A stretch of 64,000 nucleotides of DNA from Pyricularia pennisetigena (GCF_004337985.1 NW_021940920.1:418549-482548); one strand, 5' to 3'. Positions 12,283 through 24,561 are shown, numbered from the stretch's first letter. Numbers and translations are program-made. Notes: generated from the sequence alone by a model not told the origin.

Positions 12283-15200
12283 TTTGGCTGGCGGTTTGAG
12301 GGTACCCAGCACAAAGGGGCTACGGTGGATAAAAGATGCAAGCAAAGCTGCAAGTCGGTTGGACCAAATTATGCAAATTGTCTCACACGATTTGGGACTT
12401 TTTTGCAAAATAATCAATTGTTCAGTGATGCAGAAAGGAAAGAAGAAAACTAATTTTTGCTTTTTCCTGGTCAAGTTTACTTTCTTTTGCTCTATCGAGT
12501 AGATTGACTAGCCAAACTCGTCCAAACTACGCTTTCGATCTTTGCCGTCGCTGCGCTGGGCCGCTGGTTGAGGCCACCACAGAGCACGCCTATCACAGAG
12601 TTGAGCTCAGGTCAATTCTCACTGGTCGGTGTCTGTCTGGTGGTGTCTGGTCTTGTGGTTGTCTGAGCAACAAGCTCACTATTTCATTGGCTCGTTAATC
12701 AAACACCACCAGGCATCACCTGCAATGTGAGCATACCCTGGGCGATCAATGATTGGGTTTGAAATTATTGCATTACCAGCCCACAAACGCAGGACTCGCG
12801 CACACGCAAGAAACATGTTTCATGGCCTCCGAATAACTATACCAACTGCCAACGACATGATGGTTATTATATCCTACTATTTACTAATCAGGCCCATCCA
12901 CCACCACAGAGCCAGTCATACATACCCTCTCGAAATACAGTACCTCTTATGTTGGTCTTGGCAACCGGAACTTGCCTCAGATCGACAAAAAGTTTTGCCA
13001 AGTCCTACTTGTCCCGCCGCATAATCCACATTTGTTTTGTCATGGCAGCTTCACCTGCTTGACTTGACTTGACTTGCTTGACCACACCCCCCGGCAACAA
13101 GGTTTTGTGTTCTGAAAGCATACTATACTAGGCAAAACTCTGCACACCTTGTAGCTTTGACCTTTGTGTTGGTAGACAAGGGAAGGTAAGATACTACCTT
13201 GTAAATCCAAGGTGGCACGACGACGATGACGATGCCCTCTGTTTCTACACGCGCCCCTCAACATGGTTCCGTGTCGAGGCTCGGATTGCATCTTGACTCG
13301 CCGCCATTGCTACAACACAACTGCCGTTGAGATGCCCCCCAAGGCCAAGGTCGCTTGCACCCGGACAGGACCGGAGAATTTTTTTTTCTTTGTGCTTCTT
13401 CTTCTTCTTCTTTTTCTTGACACGACGTCGCGTGGGAATCAGTCATTTCCTTTGCAGTGGACCGCCAATTTTGGGGTCGGGGTAAGACTAGCCGGACTTT
13501 CCACGCCCACCTGTCGCCATTCGAATGCTCTCACGTCACACTTCACGCCCTCCAACCCAGATCTCCACGGCCTTGACGTGGGGGGAGGGCTGGAACTAGG
13601 ACTGTCCTTCGGCGAGTGTCAGCGGTCCGACCGAAAGAGCCGCAAGCCAAGACACGCATCAGGGAACCTTATCCAGGTAGATAGGCTGGCTTGGTAGCTC
13701 ATATTTCGTGGCGGCTTTTTTTTTTTCTTTTTTTTCTTATATCGGCAAGCAAAGATCCTTTGAAATGTTATGGGCCCGCTGGAGCGTCCCGTATCAAGTC
13801 AGGAATAGGGCTAGGCCGGCGTCCACGCTGACGTCGTTTTGCCCCTTCGCCAACCGCATTGTCACGATCTGTATTTGACACATGTCCTGTGTCCAGACCA
13901 CTGCCGTCGCTGTCGGCCCCCAGGTTCGTTGCTGTCTCCCCAGGTGCTCTGGCAGCTGTCGTTTCTGCTGCCGTTCCGCTCCAACATGGCAGATTAAAGT
14001 TCGAGTGATGCCTGTCAGGCTCAATCTCCATCTTGGAGCACCGGTGGCAACAAATGGTCGCAGACAAAAGGATGCTTTGTCGGCCAGGATGGGCTTCTGC
14101 CCAAGTGTGAAACCCACTCATTTCTTACGCTGGTAACAAGATCACGGTCGGTAGGTAGCTGAGCCCCTGGGACGGTTGCACTGAACCAAATTTACAGTAT
14201 TGCTTGTAACTGATATGAAGTGTTTAGATTCGAACGGTTGTCCAACCGTCTTCTGATGCTGGACCATAAAGTTCTTTGGCTTTTGTCATTTTGTCTGACA
14301 CAATCTGCTTCCTTTAAACTTCTTCCATGTCTGAATCTTGACTCCTGCAAGCCCAAAAGATATGAGTTGGGCACTGACACCTTTTATGTGAGTCGATGAC
14401 ACCTGTACACTTGGCACAAGCATTAATAGCTTGGGATGTCAAGTAGTGAACCATTGGTCTGGACTAGGCTCAGTATATGTGTTTACTCTAGCACCTTGGC
14501 CATGGTTTTTAGGCAGGCAACATGAAATAACGAGCCGTACTTGCCGTTTTGCTGCCTGCAGTTGACTGCCGGATACTTGGACAGAGCATCATCCACCTCG
14601 ACATCCAGACGGAGGGTAGATCGATAACGATCAGATATGAAGAGGTGTACCAGAAGGGATGCTCGGTATGCTTACCCGCCGCTCACAACAAGCTAATTTG
14701 AATTTGATCCTCATTGCCAGAGGACTCATGCACTCCCAGCTGAACAGCACATAGACGCTGGTCCATAATCACTCGCAACTCTATCACAAGGATATAAATA
14801 GCGTAGAGAACATACATGGCCGGATGCAAAGCTGTCGAGCTGTAAGCTCCCATTACACGCTGAGAACTTCCGCTATACGAGTTTATATTCCGTTGATGTT
14901 GCGCATATTACACCTGAAGTCCACCGCAAGGCAGCTTGGTGTACCATTTTCGACCATGTATTTTGTACGGTGCGGAGCAGCAAACCCGATCGAGATTGAG
15001 GATCCAACAGCTGTGTATAGACATGTTGTTTTGAAGACAATAGGACCTAGACTAGATGCCACTTTTGTGCTCTTCTGCAGCAAGTGTAAATTTCCAGGGA
15101 GACGCATATACGGCTTCATGCTACCTTAGGATGGATATTTACGATATTGAGAACACTGGTTTCCTATCTATATGTGAATCAATCACCAAAAAATCCATAC

Positions 15201-15503
15201 GCTCAAACTTGTCGGCAGCTGGTAGTGAGGACAGATACTGACTTGCATCGTGGCGAGAGTCCCAACACTCACACCCTTGGCAGCATCTGGATTCAAGTGA
15301 CTGGAACAAAGCGAGAAGGGAAGCTATATGATGCAGCAAACTGAAATTATATATATATATATACGTAAATTGTCACCGATATTTCATATACCATAACCCG
15401 AAAACAGTGCAAAGCCTTCAAAAACTTGATTGATATCTTAACATAAAAGAAAACGCTATACAAGAAATCAGTACACCCATATGTTCCATTAGGGCCACAA
15501 TAT
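12283..15503. other. Intergenic region, no gene seen
   Basis: It holds the nuclease promoter side and the 3' flank of the pirin gene. There is a T9 plus CTT-repeat tract at 13380-13412, a T/C tract at 13718-13740 and (TA)n at about 15347-15362. Frames of about 100-144 aa are non-homologous shadows of each other. Confidence 0.5.
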
Positions 15504-16556
15504 CTACTCCGTATCCAAGACGACGACCTCGGCCTCGGCAGTGCCGATGCTCTCGAAATTGAGTTTGTCACCGGCGTTCACCCCATCGACAAACGCGCCG
15601 TCGCCCTCCTCTAGAACCGCGTCATCCCTTCCGTCCAGACGGACCTTGGCCTTGCCGCCCTTCGTCATGGGCACATGGACGTATACCTTGCGCTTGGTGG
15701 CCTGTGTGCCCTGCGAGCCAACCTTCCAGGTAAAAGTCTGCTCGGGTACTATGAGACCCGCGCCCATGGCAAAGTCTGCGTGGATCGGTATCGTGCCGTC
15801 GACGGCCGGCACGGCCTCTTTCTCCTCGGCAGCTGTCGCTTCCGGACCAGCCTTGAGCGGGCTGAGGATCGTGACGAATCCCTTGCGCTTGTCCTCGTCG
15901 TCAAAGTGTCTCGTGTGATAGCGGGGCGAGAGGCCCTTCTTCCACGGCAGCGCCCAGATTTGTAGGAAGTGGACGGTATCAGAATTGTGCTCGTTGAACT
16001 CGGAGTGCGAGATGCCAGTGCCGCCCGTCGTGAACTGGACATCGCCCCGGTGCATCCTGTAGAACTTGTCGGCCCCGGCGTTGCCCTCGTGGCCCTTGCG
16101 CAGCATGCTGTCGCGGTGGGTGAGCTCGCCGGACAGGATATAGCTGAAGATCTCAAAGTTGGAGTGGGGGTGAGTAGGAAAGCCCGAGTTTGGCTTGACG
16201 CGGTCCTCATTCAGAACACGAAGCGAGCCGAAGTGCATGTATCGCGGGTCGTACCAGTTCGCGAACGAGAAGGAGTGGTAGGTGTTGAGCCAGCCATGAT
16301 CCGCATGACCGCGGGAGGAAGACTTGTGAGGCGTGATTTTGGCATGGCGGAGAGCGGCCGCAGGGGCACCGGACGTAGACTTTGACATGGCTGATCTAGC
16401 AACGTTAAGCATAGACGACACTGTAGTTTTGTAGAAGCTGATTTGGTCTTGGGATATCAGGCTGACAAGTGTGTTCTGTGCAGCAGGAGTATTGTAGATG
16501 AGGATAGAGATTAAAGCGATCAACAAAGATACAACGAGGGTGATGACACGCTTCAT
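15504..16556 (-). CDS. Pirin-family cupin protein with N-terminal membrane anchor
   Basis: Single exon, 350 aa, ATG at 16556. Residues about 4-21 are strongly hydrophobic after MKR, an uncleaved-anchor-like start. The pirin core begins near residue 80 (RGHADHGWLNTYHSF). The metal-binding residues of pirin are visible: H129 and H131 (PTHPHSNFE), H184 and E186 (ISHSEF). The C-terminal cupin half (residues about 250-350) is complete. Pirins are Fe(II)-binding bicupins; activities reported in the family include quercetin dioxygenase and transcriptional cofactor roles, so the substrate here is open. Most pirins are soluble. Met57 (AMSKSTSG) lies just before the core and could serve as an internal start giving a soluble form. 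The PQ-loop gene is divergent, about 1.1 kb away. Confidence 0.92.
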   Translation of the reverse strand: MKRVITLVVSLLIALISILIYNTPAAQNTLVSLISQDQISFYKTTVSSMLNVARSAMSKSTSGAPAAALRHAKITPHKSSSRGHADHGWLNTYHSFSFANWYDPRYMHFGSLRVLNEDRVKPNSGFPTHPHSNFEIFSYILSGELTHRDSMLRKGHEGNAGADKFYRMHRGDVQFTTGGTGISHSEFNEHNSDTVHFLQIWALPWKKGLSPRYHTRHFDDEDKRKGFVTILSPLKAGPEATAAEEKEAVPAVDGTIPIHADFAMGAGLIVPEQTFTWKVGSQGTQATKRKVYVHVPMTKGGKAKVRLDGRDDAVLEEGDGAFVDGVNAGDKLNFESIGTAEAEVVVLDTE

Positions 16557-17661
16557 ATAAGCAGAGGAATTGTGGTGGATTCTCGAGATGCTGTCGAGAA
16601 GTCACCAGCAGTTACCGATAGAATTTTGGTGTGGTGCCTAAGAAGCGTGAGGTTGCTTTCAAATGATTACAGGAATCTTGACAAAGCGAGAACGAGATGC
16701 TTTTAAACGAAAGGTAAAGAACCTAGGACAAGTGCAAGACTTCTTGGCAAGTAAAAAAAAAGTGATAGAACCCACTTGGGTTTAATCGAGTAACGCGCGC
16801 AAAGCCTGGCGCAACGCTGAGATGCTTTAGACACAAGCAAGCATGCGATGGCGATGTTGTAACGACAAAAGCTCCACTACGCGACCAACAGAGGGGCTGC
16901 TTTTTTTCGTTTTTTCGCCGTGGGGAAGCTGACGTTACGCTTACCAGGTGCTGACAAAAAGAGCGAACCAATATGGGGCTTAGTAATAATAGCAACAAAG
17001 GCAGCTTTGACCGATAGTTCTATTTCTGGTTGTTAGCGTTACTGCCGTCGAGGCTGAGAAAGCCTACAGATTTTGTTTGTAAACAAAACCAAATGGCGCC
17101 CACCGCTTCGGGACACAAAATCAAACATAACAAAAAGGAAAGGAAAACCCCACGGATTAACCTCGTCTGCAAATGCGCACAGGTCGTCAAAGACGGGACG
17201 AGGGGTAGGCATGCTGGGCCAAATATGGGAAAATGAAAGCATGTTAGCTTTTACCAAAACCGTAATTCCAATTGGCCATTGAAACTCCACCATGAAAAAA
17301 CTGGTACGCTGATCTTATCTTGGAAGCAGGTAGGGCGCAAACTGACTACGTAGTTGGCGGCGCTAAGAATATTCTCAAGATAAGCTATCGTCCATGAGCA
17401 CCTGACGGGGTTGTGTCTCAACCGTCTTGCTTGACAGAGATCGTCTGACCAGCCCCTCGCTGGGAACTAGATACTTTGATCTTCTCCTCGGAATCGACTC
17501 CAACTGACTTTTTCCTTTTGATTTGATGTATTCCCTCTGAGACCAGGGCGAAAAAAGAAAGAAAGAAAAAAAAAAAAAAACTCGACACACATGCGCGCGC
17601 GCACAAAGCAATCCTTACACAATTGCACTCGATCGACTCATCTCCCTCGCCCCTTGACAAC
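16557..17661. other. Divergent intergenic region between pirin and PQ-loop genes
   Basis: It is the shared upstream region of two divergent genes. No TATA box is convincing on either side. An A-rich tract at about 17550-17580 lies upstream of the plus-strand gene. No open frame has family features. Confidence 0.5.
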
Positions 17662-18865
17662 ATGGTGTCAGTGCTATTAGCCGCTGGCACTGCCAGGGGA
17701 ATTGCGGCTTTCATTGAAACACCACCGGTGAACGAGGCGGTCTCGGGAGTCTTTGGGAGCATCAGTCTGACCGCATGGATCTGTTTATTGCTCCCACAGC
17801 TTATAACAAACTACAAGACCAAGAGCGCCGAGGGCTTATCTATGGCCTTCCTCATAGTCTGGCTGTTGGGAGATGTAGCCAATTTGCTAGGTACACTCTA
17901 CATTTCTTGCAATCTTTGTGCCCTCAAGGCCTCTTTTTTGGCCAATCATATGCCCTGAGGATGTTATTGACTGAATCTGGTTCAAACCAGGCGCCCTTGC
18001 GACCAGACTTGCCCCGACGGCCGTTGCACTCGCCGTGTACTTTTGCTTCGCCGATGTCGTCCTGATCACCCAATGCGTTTACTATAATGCACTCAACGCC
18101 CGCCGCGAAGCTCGCTTGAACGGGAACGGGCACGCCGAGACACAAAATGCAGACTCGAGGGCTGTCGAGGACGAACCGGACGAGGAGGAACCGCTGCTCA
18201 GTCGGCGACGCAGGTCCAGCTTGGCAGGTCTGCCGGGCTCGCAGAGACGCCACTCGTCCATGGCACGCGACGTCTCCAACCTCGATCCGCTGGCTCGATG
18301 CATCACGGGCGAAGACGAAACCCCAGACCCGCACCCTTGGCTGCACAACGCCCTGAGCCTGATAGCGGTCTACGTAGTTGGAACGGCCGGGTTCTTTGTG
18401 TCGTACGGCATGGGCGCATGGGGCGATCACACAGACGTTCCAGATGTCCCTGAGGCGGGGGATGCGGTGACAGCATTTGGACTGACCATGGGATACCTGA
18501 GCGCTGCGCTTTATTTGCTGGCGAGACTACCACAAATTTACAAGAACTACAAGGAGAAGTCGTGCGAAGGTAGGTTTGCAACCAGGATCACAACTAAGGA
18601 GCAGTTCAAAACGATGGGATGCTAACGATACTCCACAGGTCTTGCCTTGCTTTTCTTCATGCTCTCCCTCACGGGCAACTTGACCTATGGCGTTAGTCTG
18701 GTCGCATACTCCCAAGAGAAAAGCTATATTGTCAAGACAATACCGTGGCTGCTAGGATCGCTTGGAACAATTGTTGAAGACATTGTCATCTTCTTCCAGT
18801 TCCGCCTCTACAGCAGCCCCAAAGAGTCTTCAAAAACGTCCGATGGAAATGAAATCGCGCCTTAA
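17662..18865 (+). CDS. PQ-loop repeat membrane protein (vacuolar/lysosomal cationic amino-acid transporter type)
   Basis: Three exons: 17662-17890, 17991-18569, 18639-18865; 344 aa. Introns are 100 nt (GTACAC donor, ACCAG acceptor) and 69 nt (GTAGGT donor, branch GCTAACG, CACAG acceptor). Two PQ-loop motifs are clear: LLPQLITNYKTKSAEGLS (about residues 46-63) and RLPQIYKNYKEKSCEGLA near the start of exon 3. Hydrophobic segments fit seven TM helices, with a charged, Arg-rich linker (about residues 125-190, containing EEEPLL and RRRRSS) between the two halves. The family includes yeast Ypq1-3, S. pombe Stm1 and human PQLC2, which export basic amino acids from vacuole or lysosome. The linker's EEEPLL is compatible with an acidic dileucine sorting signal (inference). 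The ATG at 17662 is chosen as the first ATG in frame. Confidence 0.92.
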
Positions 18866-19376
18866 TACTTGGTTGACTACAGCAAACTTTTCCCCTCCCC
18901 CCTTGTTTTCCCCGCCATCCCCTTATCTCGACGAATTAGACTGTTTGCCTTGCTTCAACCGGCTGCATTTTGGGGAAAATAGAAATCTTTCCATCCAAGT
19001 TATTCTGCTACAGTTTGCATGGGTTTCGTGGCACCGAGCTTGAACTTTGTTTAGTATTATCTTTGAAGTTTGGAACTGCGGTGATTGATCGACTTGTGAC
19101 ATAAAATTATGACGTATTGAGCCCAAGAGAATGGGAGTAAAACTCAGCTGCTGACTCTTGCAGATAAAGAAGACGTTATCGTTATCGTCTAATGGTATTA
19201 TCGGATTCCAAAAGCGGTATTTCGCATACATGTCATGTCAGTCATTCGGGGACATGCATGCACATGCACGAGTGCAGTTCCTCGGGGACTGGGGTTGCGC
19301 GAGTAGCCCCTCTCACCGGGCTAACGCCCTGTCTCTCCACATGAGCCTCTCACCAGGATCATGGTAGCATCAAACA
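18866..19376. other. Intergenic region between PQ-loop gene and tRNA
   Basis: About 510 bases holding the 3' flank of the PQ-loop gene. No gene or structured element is seen. Confidence 0.5.
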
Positions 19377-19458
19377 GCCCGTATAGCTCAGTGGTAGAGC
19401 GCATCACTCGTATCACCACGACATGATGAGGTCCTTAGTTCGATCCTGGGTGCGGGCA
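19377..19458 (+). tRNA. tRNA-Thr (anticodon CGU) with a ~10-nt intron
   Basis: The cloverleaf folds by eye. The acceptor stem is GCCCGTA (19377-19383) with TGCGGGC (19451-19457) and discriminator A. The D arm is GCTC-AGTGGTA-GAGC. The anticodon stem is CATCA with TGATG, and anticodon CGT (19409-19411) follows C-T. The T arm is CTTAG-TTCGATC-CTGGG. The extra bases at about 19413-19422, after position 37, sit where nuclear tRNA introns occur. B-box (GGTTCGA-like) and A-box (TAGCTCAGTGGTA) promoters are internal. A T-rich stretch follows at 19462-19466 as a Pol III terminator. Confidence 0.9.
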
Positions 19459-20086
19459 TTCCTTTTTGATTTTGATTTTAATTCAGCCGGCTTGTTATAT
19501 AGCAGCTCCCGGGACGTCTCTGTTTTGCATATTTGGGCCTCTATACATTGTCTAAGCCAGTTGGTTCATCTGCTTTCCAGGTCATCGGGAGCCGACTAAT
19601 TTCGTTCAATTTTGCGCCGAGCTTGGTTGCGCTAGAGTCAAGTACAAAAACCTACGTTACAAACACGTGCATGTGCTCATCTAGGCCATCCGTTGCACAC
19701 TTTCCAGTTATCAGTCATTTATGACCAAAATGTTTTCCAATTTAATAAAGCAAAAACTAACTGGTAATTTGCTGGAGTGATCCTCGGGAGTAAGAACATC
19801 GTTAGCTCTTGGTTGTGCTTATACCTTCTCAGACCGGGGGTCACAGAGCCTCCTACGTAATGGACAAGCTAGGATACCGTGGATTGGCTTTGTTTTTTTT
19901 TTTTTTTTTTTTTTTTTCCCCTTGTCACCGATTCAGTGGGGAAAATCCAATACCAGCGACAATCCAAAGTCACCCTCTCATAATCTAATGAACTAATTGG
20001 TGAATGATACCCTTTTGATGTGTTTCTTGTTCGGCGTTGGGTTTTGTAATTGTTTTCCCTCTTAGATCTCTCTTGTGTAGCCGACC
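19459..20086. other. Intergenic region upstream of the TCD gene
   Basis: It holds a 25-base T run (19893-19917), and the sequence before the TCD start is pyrimidine-rich. No gene is seen. Confidence 0.5.
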
Positions 20087-21830
20087 ATGGCCTCCTCGTT
20101 CATTACCCGCGCAACCTCAGATTCGCGGTTCCAGTTTGCTGCAACGGCATTGCTGTCTGGAGCTGTCGCCGCTGGCGCAATCCTTGGCTATCAACGCGTG
20201 GCCAAGGAGGAGCGCTTATCCAGACTGAAGAGCTCCATTCCCGCCCCCGACGAAGATGGCGAAATGTCGAGAAGTCAGCAGGTTCGTCGCTCTCGCACCC
20301 AACCCCCACAAGAAGAACCTCGCCTCCCATCATGAAAGGACGGCTCGTTTGGGTGCTAACCAAGGAGCATGCAGCTAACCGACTTCGGCGCAACACTCCC
20401 GACGAACCCGGATAAGGAAGACCTACGGAATGCGGCATTAGCGCGCCGGGCCATGGCGGGCGACTACGACGAGGAGCTGATACTGGAGCAACTGGCGCGC
20501 AACGCCGTCTTCCTCGGCGACGAGGGCATGGCCAAGCTGCGCCGCTCGTTTGTCGTGGTCGTCGGCTGCGGAGGCGTGGGCTCGCATTGCGCAACCTCTC
20601 TGGCGCGCTCCGGTGTCGGTCGCATCCGCCTCGTCGACTTTGACAACGTCTCCCTCTCGTCCCTGAACCGGCACGCCGTGGCCACGCTGGCCGACGTTGG
20701 CACCCAAAAGACGGCGTGTCTGAAGAGGCGCCTTGTGGCCATCGCGCCCTGGATTCGCTTCGACCTGTGCACGGAAAAGTTCGACGCCGAGGCCGAGGAG
20801 AGGCTGTTGGGGCCATGGGCGGAGGACGGCGCGAAGCCCGACTTTGTGGTGGACGCCATCGACAACATTGAGACCAAGGTCGAGCTGCTGCGGTACTGCC
20901 ATGAGCACAAGATCCCCGTCATCTCGTCGATGGGCGCCGCTTGCAAGGGCGATCCGACCCGCGTCATGGTCGGAGACATCGGCGTGAGCACCGACGACCC
21001 CCTCTCGCGCGCGACCAGACGCAGGCTCAAGCTGCTGGGCATCACGAGCGGAATTCCTGTCGTGTTTTCAACAGAGCAGAGGGGCGAGGGCAAGGCGGAA
21101 CTCCTGCCGTTGCCTGAGGAAGAGTTCCAGAAGGGGTCGGTGGGCGATCTCGGAGTATTGCCAGACTTTAGGGTGCGCATCCTGCCGGTGCTGGGCACCA
21201 TGCCGGCCGTCTTTGGCTACACCGCTGCAAACCACGTCATTCTCAGTATAACAGGTAGGACACGTGCTCCCGTATCTCGCTCCCTCACGAAAATAGACAT
21301 CCTGACTGACATTATTTTGCTACCCCCCAGGATATCCGACGGACTACGCTCCAGGCAAGGCCCGCGACAAGCTTTACGACCAGGCTTTGGCATCCCTCCA
21401 AGGAACCGAGGCCAAGCTGGTTCGCAGTTTCCACGGCGGCAATGCCGATATCGTCGTCGGTCTACGGACGCCCCTTAGCCCAGGCGACATCGCCTTCATG
21501 ATCGAAGAGGTCTTCCGCGGCAGGAGTGCCATCACGGGTATCGCGACACGTCTAGTCCTCGTGCGGTGGAGGAGGCCGGCGACCGACCCCATGATTGTCA
21601 TCGAGGGCGCGCCCGATGACGACGGCCCGCAAAAGTCGGCACCGGCACCGCAGAAGTCGACGCGTCTGCGGCTGAGCGACCTGGTGTGCATGACCAAGGA
21701 CGAGGCCATGGTGCACCTGAGGGAGGTTCTCCTCTCCGGCAAGCAGCCCGAGGAGATGTACGACGCGGAGACGGTGGAGCGCGTCAATATGAGGCTGAGC
21801 GAAGCGGCCGGCTACGAAAAGTTCAGATAG
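20087..21830 (+). CDS. tRNA threonylcarbamoyladenosine dehydratase (TCD / E1-like ThiF family)
   Basis: Three exons: 20087-20281, 20375-21254, 21331-21830; 524 aa. Introns are 93 nt (GTTCGT donor, GCTAACC branch, TGCAG acceptor) and 76 nt (GTAGGA donor, CCCAG acceptor). Residues about 16-36 form a TM helix, consistent with the yeast Tcd1/Tcd2 proteins being anchored at the mitochondrial outer membrane. The ATP-binding motif GCGGVGSH is at 129-136, followed by DFDNVSLSSLNRH (the acidic/Arg pocket of E1-like adenylating enzymes). SSMGAACKGDPTR lies further on, and the C-terminal part ends the family-typical fold. The enzyme uses ATP to cyclize t6A37 to ct6A in ANN-decoding tRNAs. A tRNA-Thr gene, whose product is a t6A substrate, lies 0.6 kb upstream; this is probably coincidence. 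Long antisense frames across exon 2 are shadows. Confidence 0.94.
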
Positions 21831-22103
21831 AGTAGGCGGGAGAGTAACATGGCTGCTTTTTTTTTTTTTTTTCCTGATGCTCCAACCCTCAACGGGGACC
21901 ATCTCGACGACGAAAGACAATAAATACAATAAGAACAGAAAACTCCAGGACCCGTGTGGGCTGGCACAGCCCATCGATTTACTGGGCCAAGCGAAACGAG
22001 ACCATCACCATAAGCCTGCAGGCGGCAATCGTGTCCATAATATTCATCAAACCATGGGGCAATCAGTCATGACGTGGCAAATAACTTTGCGAAACATGGA
22101 ATG
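21831..22103. other. Short convergent intergenic region with poly(A) signal
   Basis: A T17 tract lies at about 21857-21873, and AATAAA at 21919-21924 is a plausible polyadenylation signal for the TCD gene, about 90 bases after its stop codon. The next gene converges from the right. Confidence 0.45.
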
Positions 22104-22512
22104 TTAGCAACACGCTGAAAAGACTCATCCAACAACCCCCTAAACGAAGAGGTCAAGAAAAACAAAAGACACCGGGGCCCAACTTACGACAGCTCGCGCC
22201 CCACGTGGCCAGGATCCAAAGGAGATCACAGTCAAACGCGCATGGCTCTGGGGGGCACTCGACCTTGTTGTTCTTCTTCCCTCTCTCTCTGCGTCGTCCG
22301 CCCTTTCTTCTTCTCCTGGCGGTATCGAGCGCCATGAGCTCGCCTCTGGACACCAGCTTCGTGCCTGTCGAGTTGGAGATTGCCGGCTCCGCGACTGTTG
22401 AGAAGTCGACTGCCGGCGCTGTGGCTGACGCCCCCGGCACCGTGAGGCCTTGGGCGAACACGGCCAGCGCGACGACGGTGGTGGCGGCGGTGGTGATGCC
22501 GGGGGTCTTCAT
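22104..22512 (-). CDS. Small secreted Cys-containing protein, candidate effector-like
   Basis: The ATG at 22512 starts a protein with a signal peptide (residues 1-22, cleavage near AQG). A Ser/Thr/Ala segment follows, then a strongly basic run (residues about 66-82, RRRRKGGRRRERGKK) resembling a processing site. The Cys-containing C-terminus reads ECPPEPCAFDCDLL. The unspliced frame stops at 22153 (119 aa). However, a consensus donor GTAAGT follows base 22188, and an acceptor TTTTCAG lies before 22114. Splicing would give 111 aa ending ASCPCC and raise the Cys content. I prefer the spliced form, but this is inference. No family is recognised. On the minus strand, TTTATAA at about 22683-22689 could be a TATA element. 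The size, secretion signal and cysteines fit many fungal effector candidates, without proof of such a role. Confidence 0.6.
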
Positions 22513-24561
22513 CTCTGTGACCTTTGGTGGGGTTTTGAGGGATATCGGTGCTTTTCAGGACTGATATGGTCGACTGGCAAACACAGCGAACAGGCAGGTC
22601 TGATCTGGAGAGTGCGGTTTTCTCTTTGGTCAAGACGACGAGCGCTTCAAAGCAAAAATGAGAAATGGAGAGAGAGTCTGTTATAAAGGCTGGTTCTAGT
22701 GCTCTTTTTCTTTTTCTTTTCTTTTTTTTTCGCCTCTTCTGCAGCTATCTCAAGTACATACACCATGCAAGCATATTTGCTCACGCATTAGACTAGATCA
22801 TGAAATATGCATAGCTTTGCCATGAATGGCATGGGACTAAAGCTACACCCAGAGGTTACGTTTTGTTAGTATTTCAACATGGGCATGTACATGAAAGGGA
22901 GGCACGACGTATCCGAGGGCATAGACGGCGAATGCAGAGAACTCTTACTCTGCCCGGGTGCTCTTATTATTGCCCTCACTATTCGACACGCGACGCTCAA
23001 CAATCCTTGACCGGCGGCCGTGTATCAGAGGCAATAGCACGAGAACGCCGGTACCGATTCTGCCGCTGGTGCCGCCATGCACATGAAAAGCTTGTCAAAA
23101 TATACGGTGCCAAAATGAGGCCATTATTGACAAGAGCGGTGCGGTAGGTTTGGCCCACTGCGAATAGGGTCATCGCTTTCGTGTACATCCACTTTGGCTG
23201 GTTAAGTGGACTATGTAACTTTCCTAGACTGACTTTTTTATCTGTTATGCATCGAAGGATCCGAGCAAAGAAGTGTGTTGGTCACCACACCTACACCTGA
23301 ATAGACTATTTCGTATCGTGAAAATGACCACAGATGTTATGATTCTAAGCTTAGTAGCAAACATGACACGAGAAATGTCGGATAATTGTGTGGAACAATT
23401 TGAAGATCCCCTTGGTATATTGATCGTCAGCCGTAAATAGAGTTCAAATCTATTTTATTTATTTATTTTGATTATTATTCCCCCCCCCCTTCTCTAACGA
23501 AAGGGATATGGATCCGCCTGGCCGAAGTTTGCATGCAGCACAGACACATGAGCAATAACTTTTCATTGCGCCTGTCATCTGTTGTTTACTTGGGTCTTGC
23601 GGCCAACTTTTATCTATCCAATGCTCTTTGCACAGGGAGGAACCCGTAGCGCTGCAACTACCAAGGCCCACCAATTCTGCTAGGCTGGTTCCATCCCTTG
23701 CCAAGACTGCGAAGAGATCACCGCGGCGTCGAGATCGGATACATGCAGTCTTGGCAAGCGTGGTGCAGATGGCCTCACTAACATGTAGGGCAAAAAATCG
23801 AGAAAAGGTAGACAAGGGTTGTTATCATCGGCACCACCTTCTTCCAGCTCGGAGGTGAGAGCGCAACAAGAGACATGCTTATTTATTTGAGTTTCCTGGC
23901 CGCAGGCCTCCTCTCACTTTTACAGCATGAATACACCGATACAAAGCCAAGGCTCGGGATACATGTGACAAGTCTCCATAACCACCCACTCATCATCCGA
24001 AACCCCTGTCTGACAAGGACGGACATGTTATATGGATGTCTATTATCATAAACTCCATTTTCTGGCGTCCAAAAAACGAGACAAAGTCCGGGGATGGAAA
24101 AAGTAGTGACAGCCTGACCGATTCAGATATCCGGGACCTTATGTCTAGCTACTTGAAAAAAAAAACAAAAAAAAAAAAAAAAAAAAAAATCCCTTTGTCA
24201 GTGTCGTAGCAGGATATAATAAGAAAATCCAAACGATCAACTACCGTAAACGTGTCTGACCAAACGAAACTCCACCAGTAACAGAAACAGAAACAAAAGG
24301 GCTCGGTGCTAAGGTGCTGACCATGCCCAGTCTTTTCTTTCCTCCCAAGGCCGATGTCGTCGGATCATGTGAGGAGCCGGCACTCATTGTGGGGCGGTCT
24401 TTGTGGCACGGCAGTTCCAGACCTGAGGCGCAACACATATCAACAGCCCAGAAATCGAAAGAGCCGGGGGGCGTCTAAACCGTCCGATATAAACGTACGG
24501 ATAAGCCCGATGAGCTGGATTTGTTCGATGCAGCTCTCTTCAGCTTTCCAAAAGGCTGAGA

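Noticed and set aside
11770..12453. 227-aa plus-strand frame
   Set aside because: Antisense to the S1/P1 nuclease; no family features.
20103..21201. Minus-strand frames of 237-245 aa
   Set aside because: Antisense shadows of the TCD gene exons; Arg/Pro/Ser-rich and motif-free.
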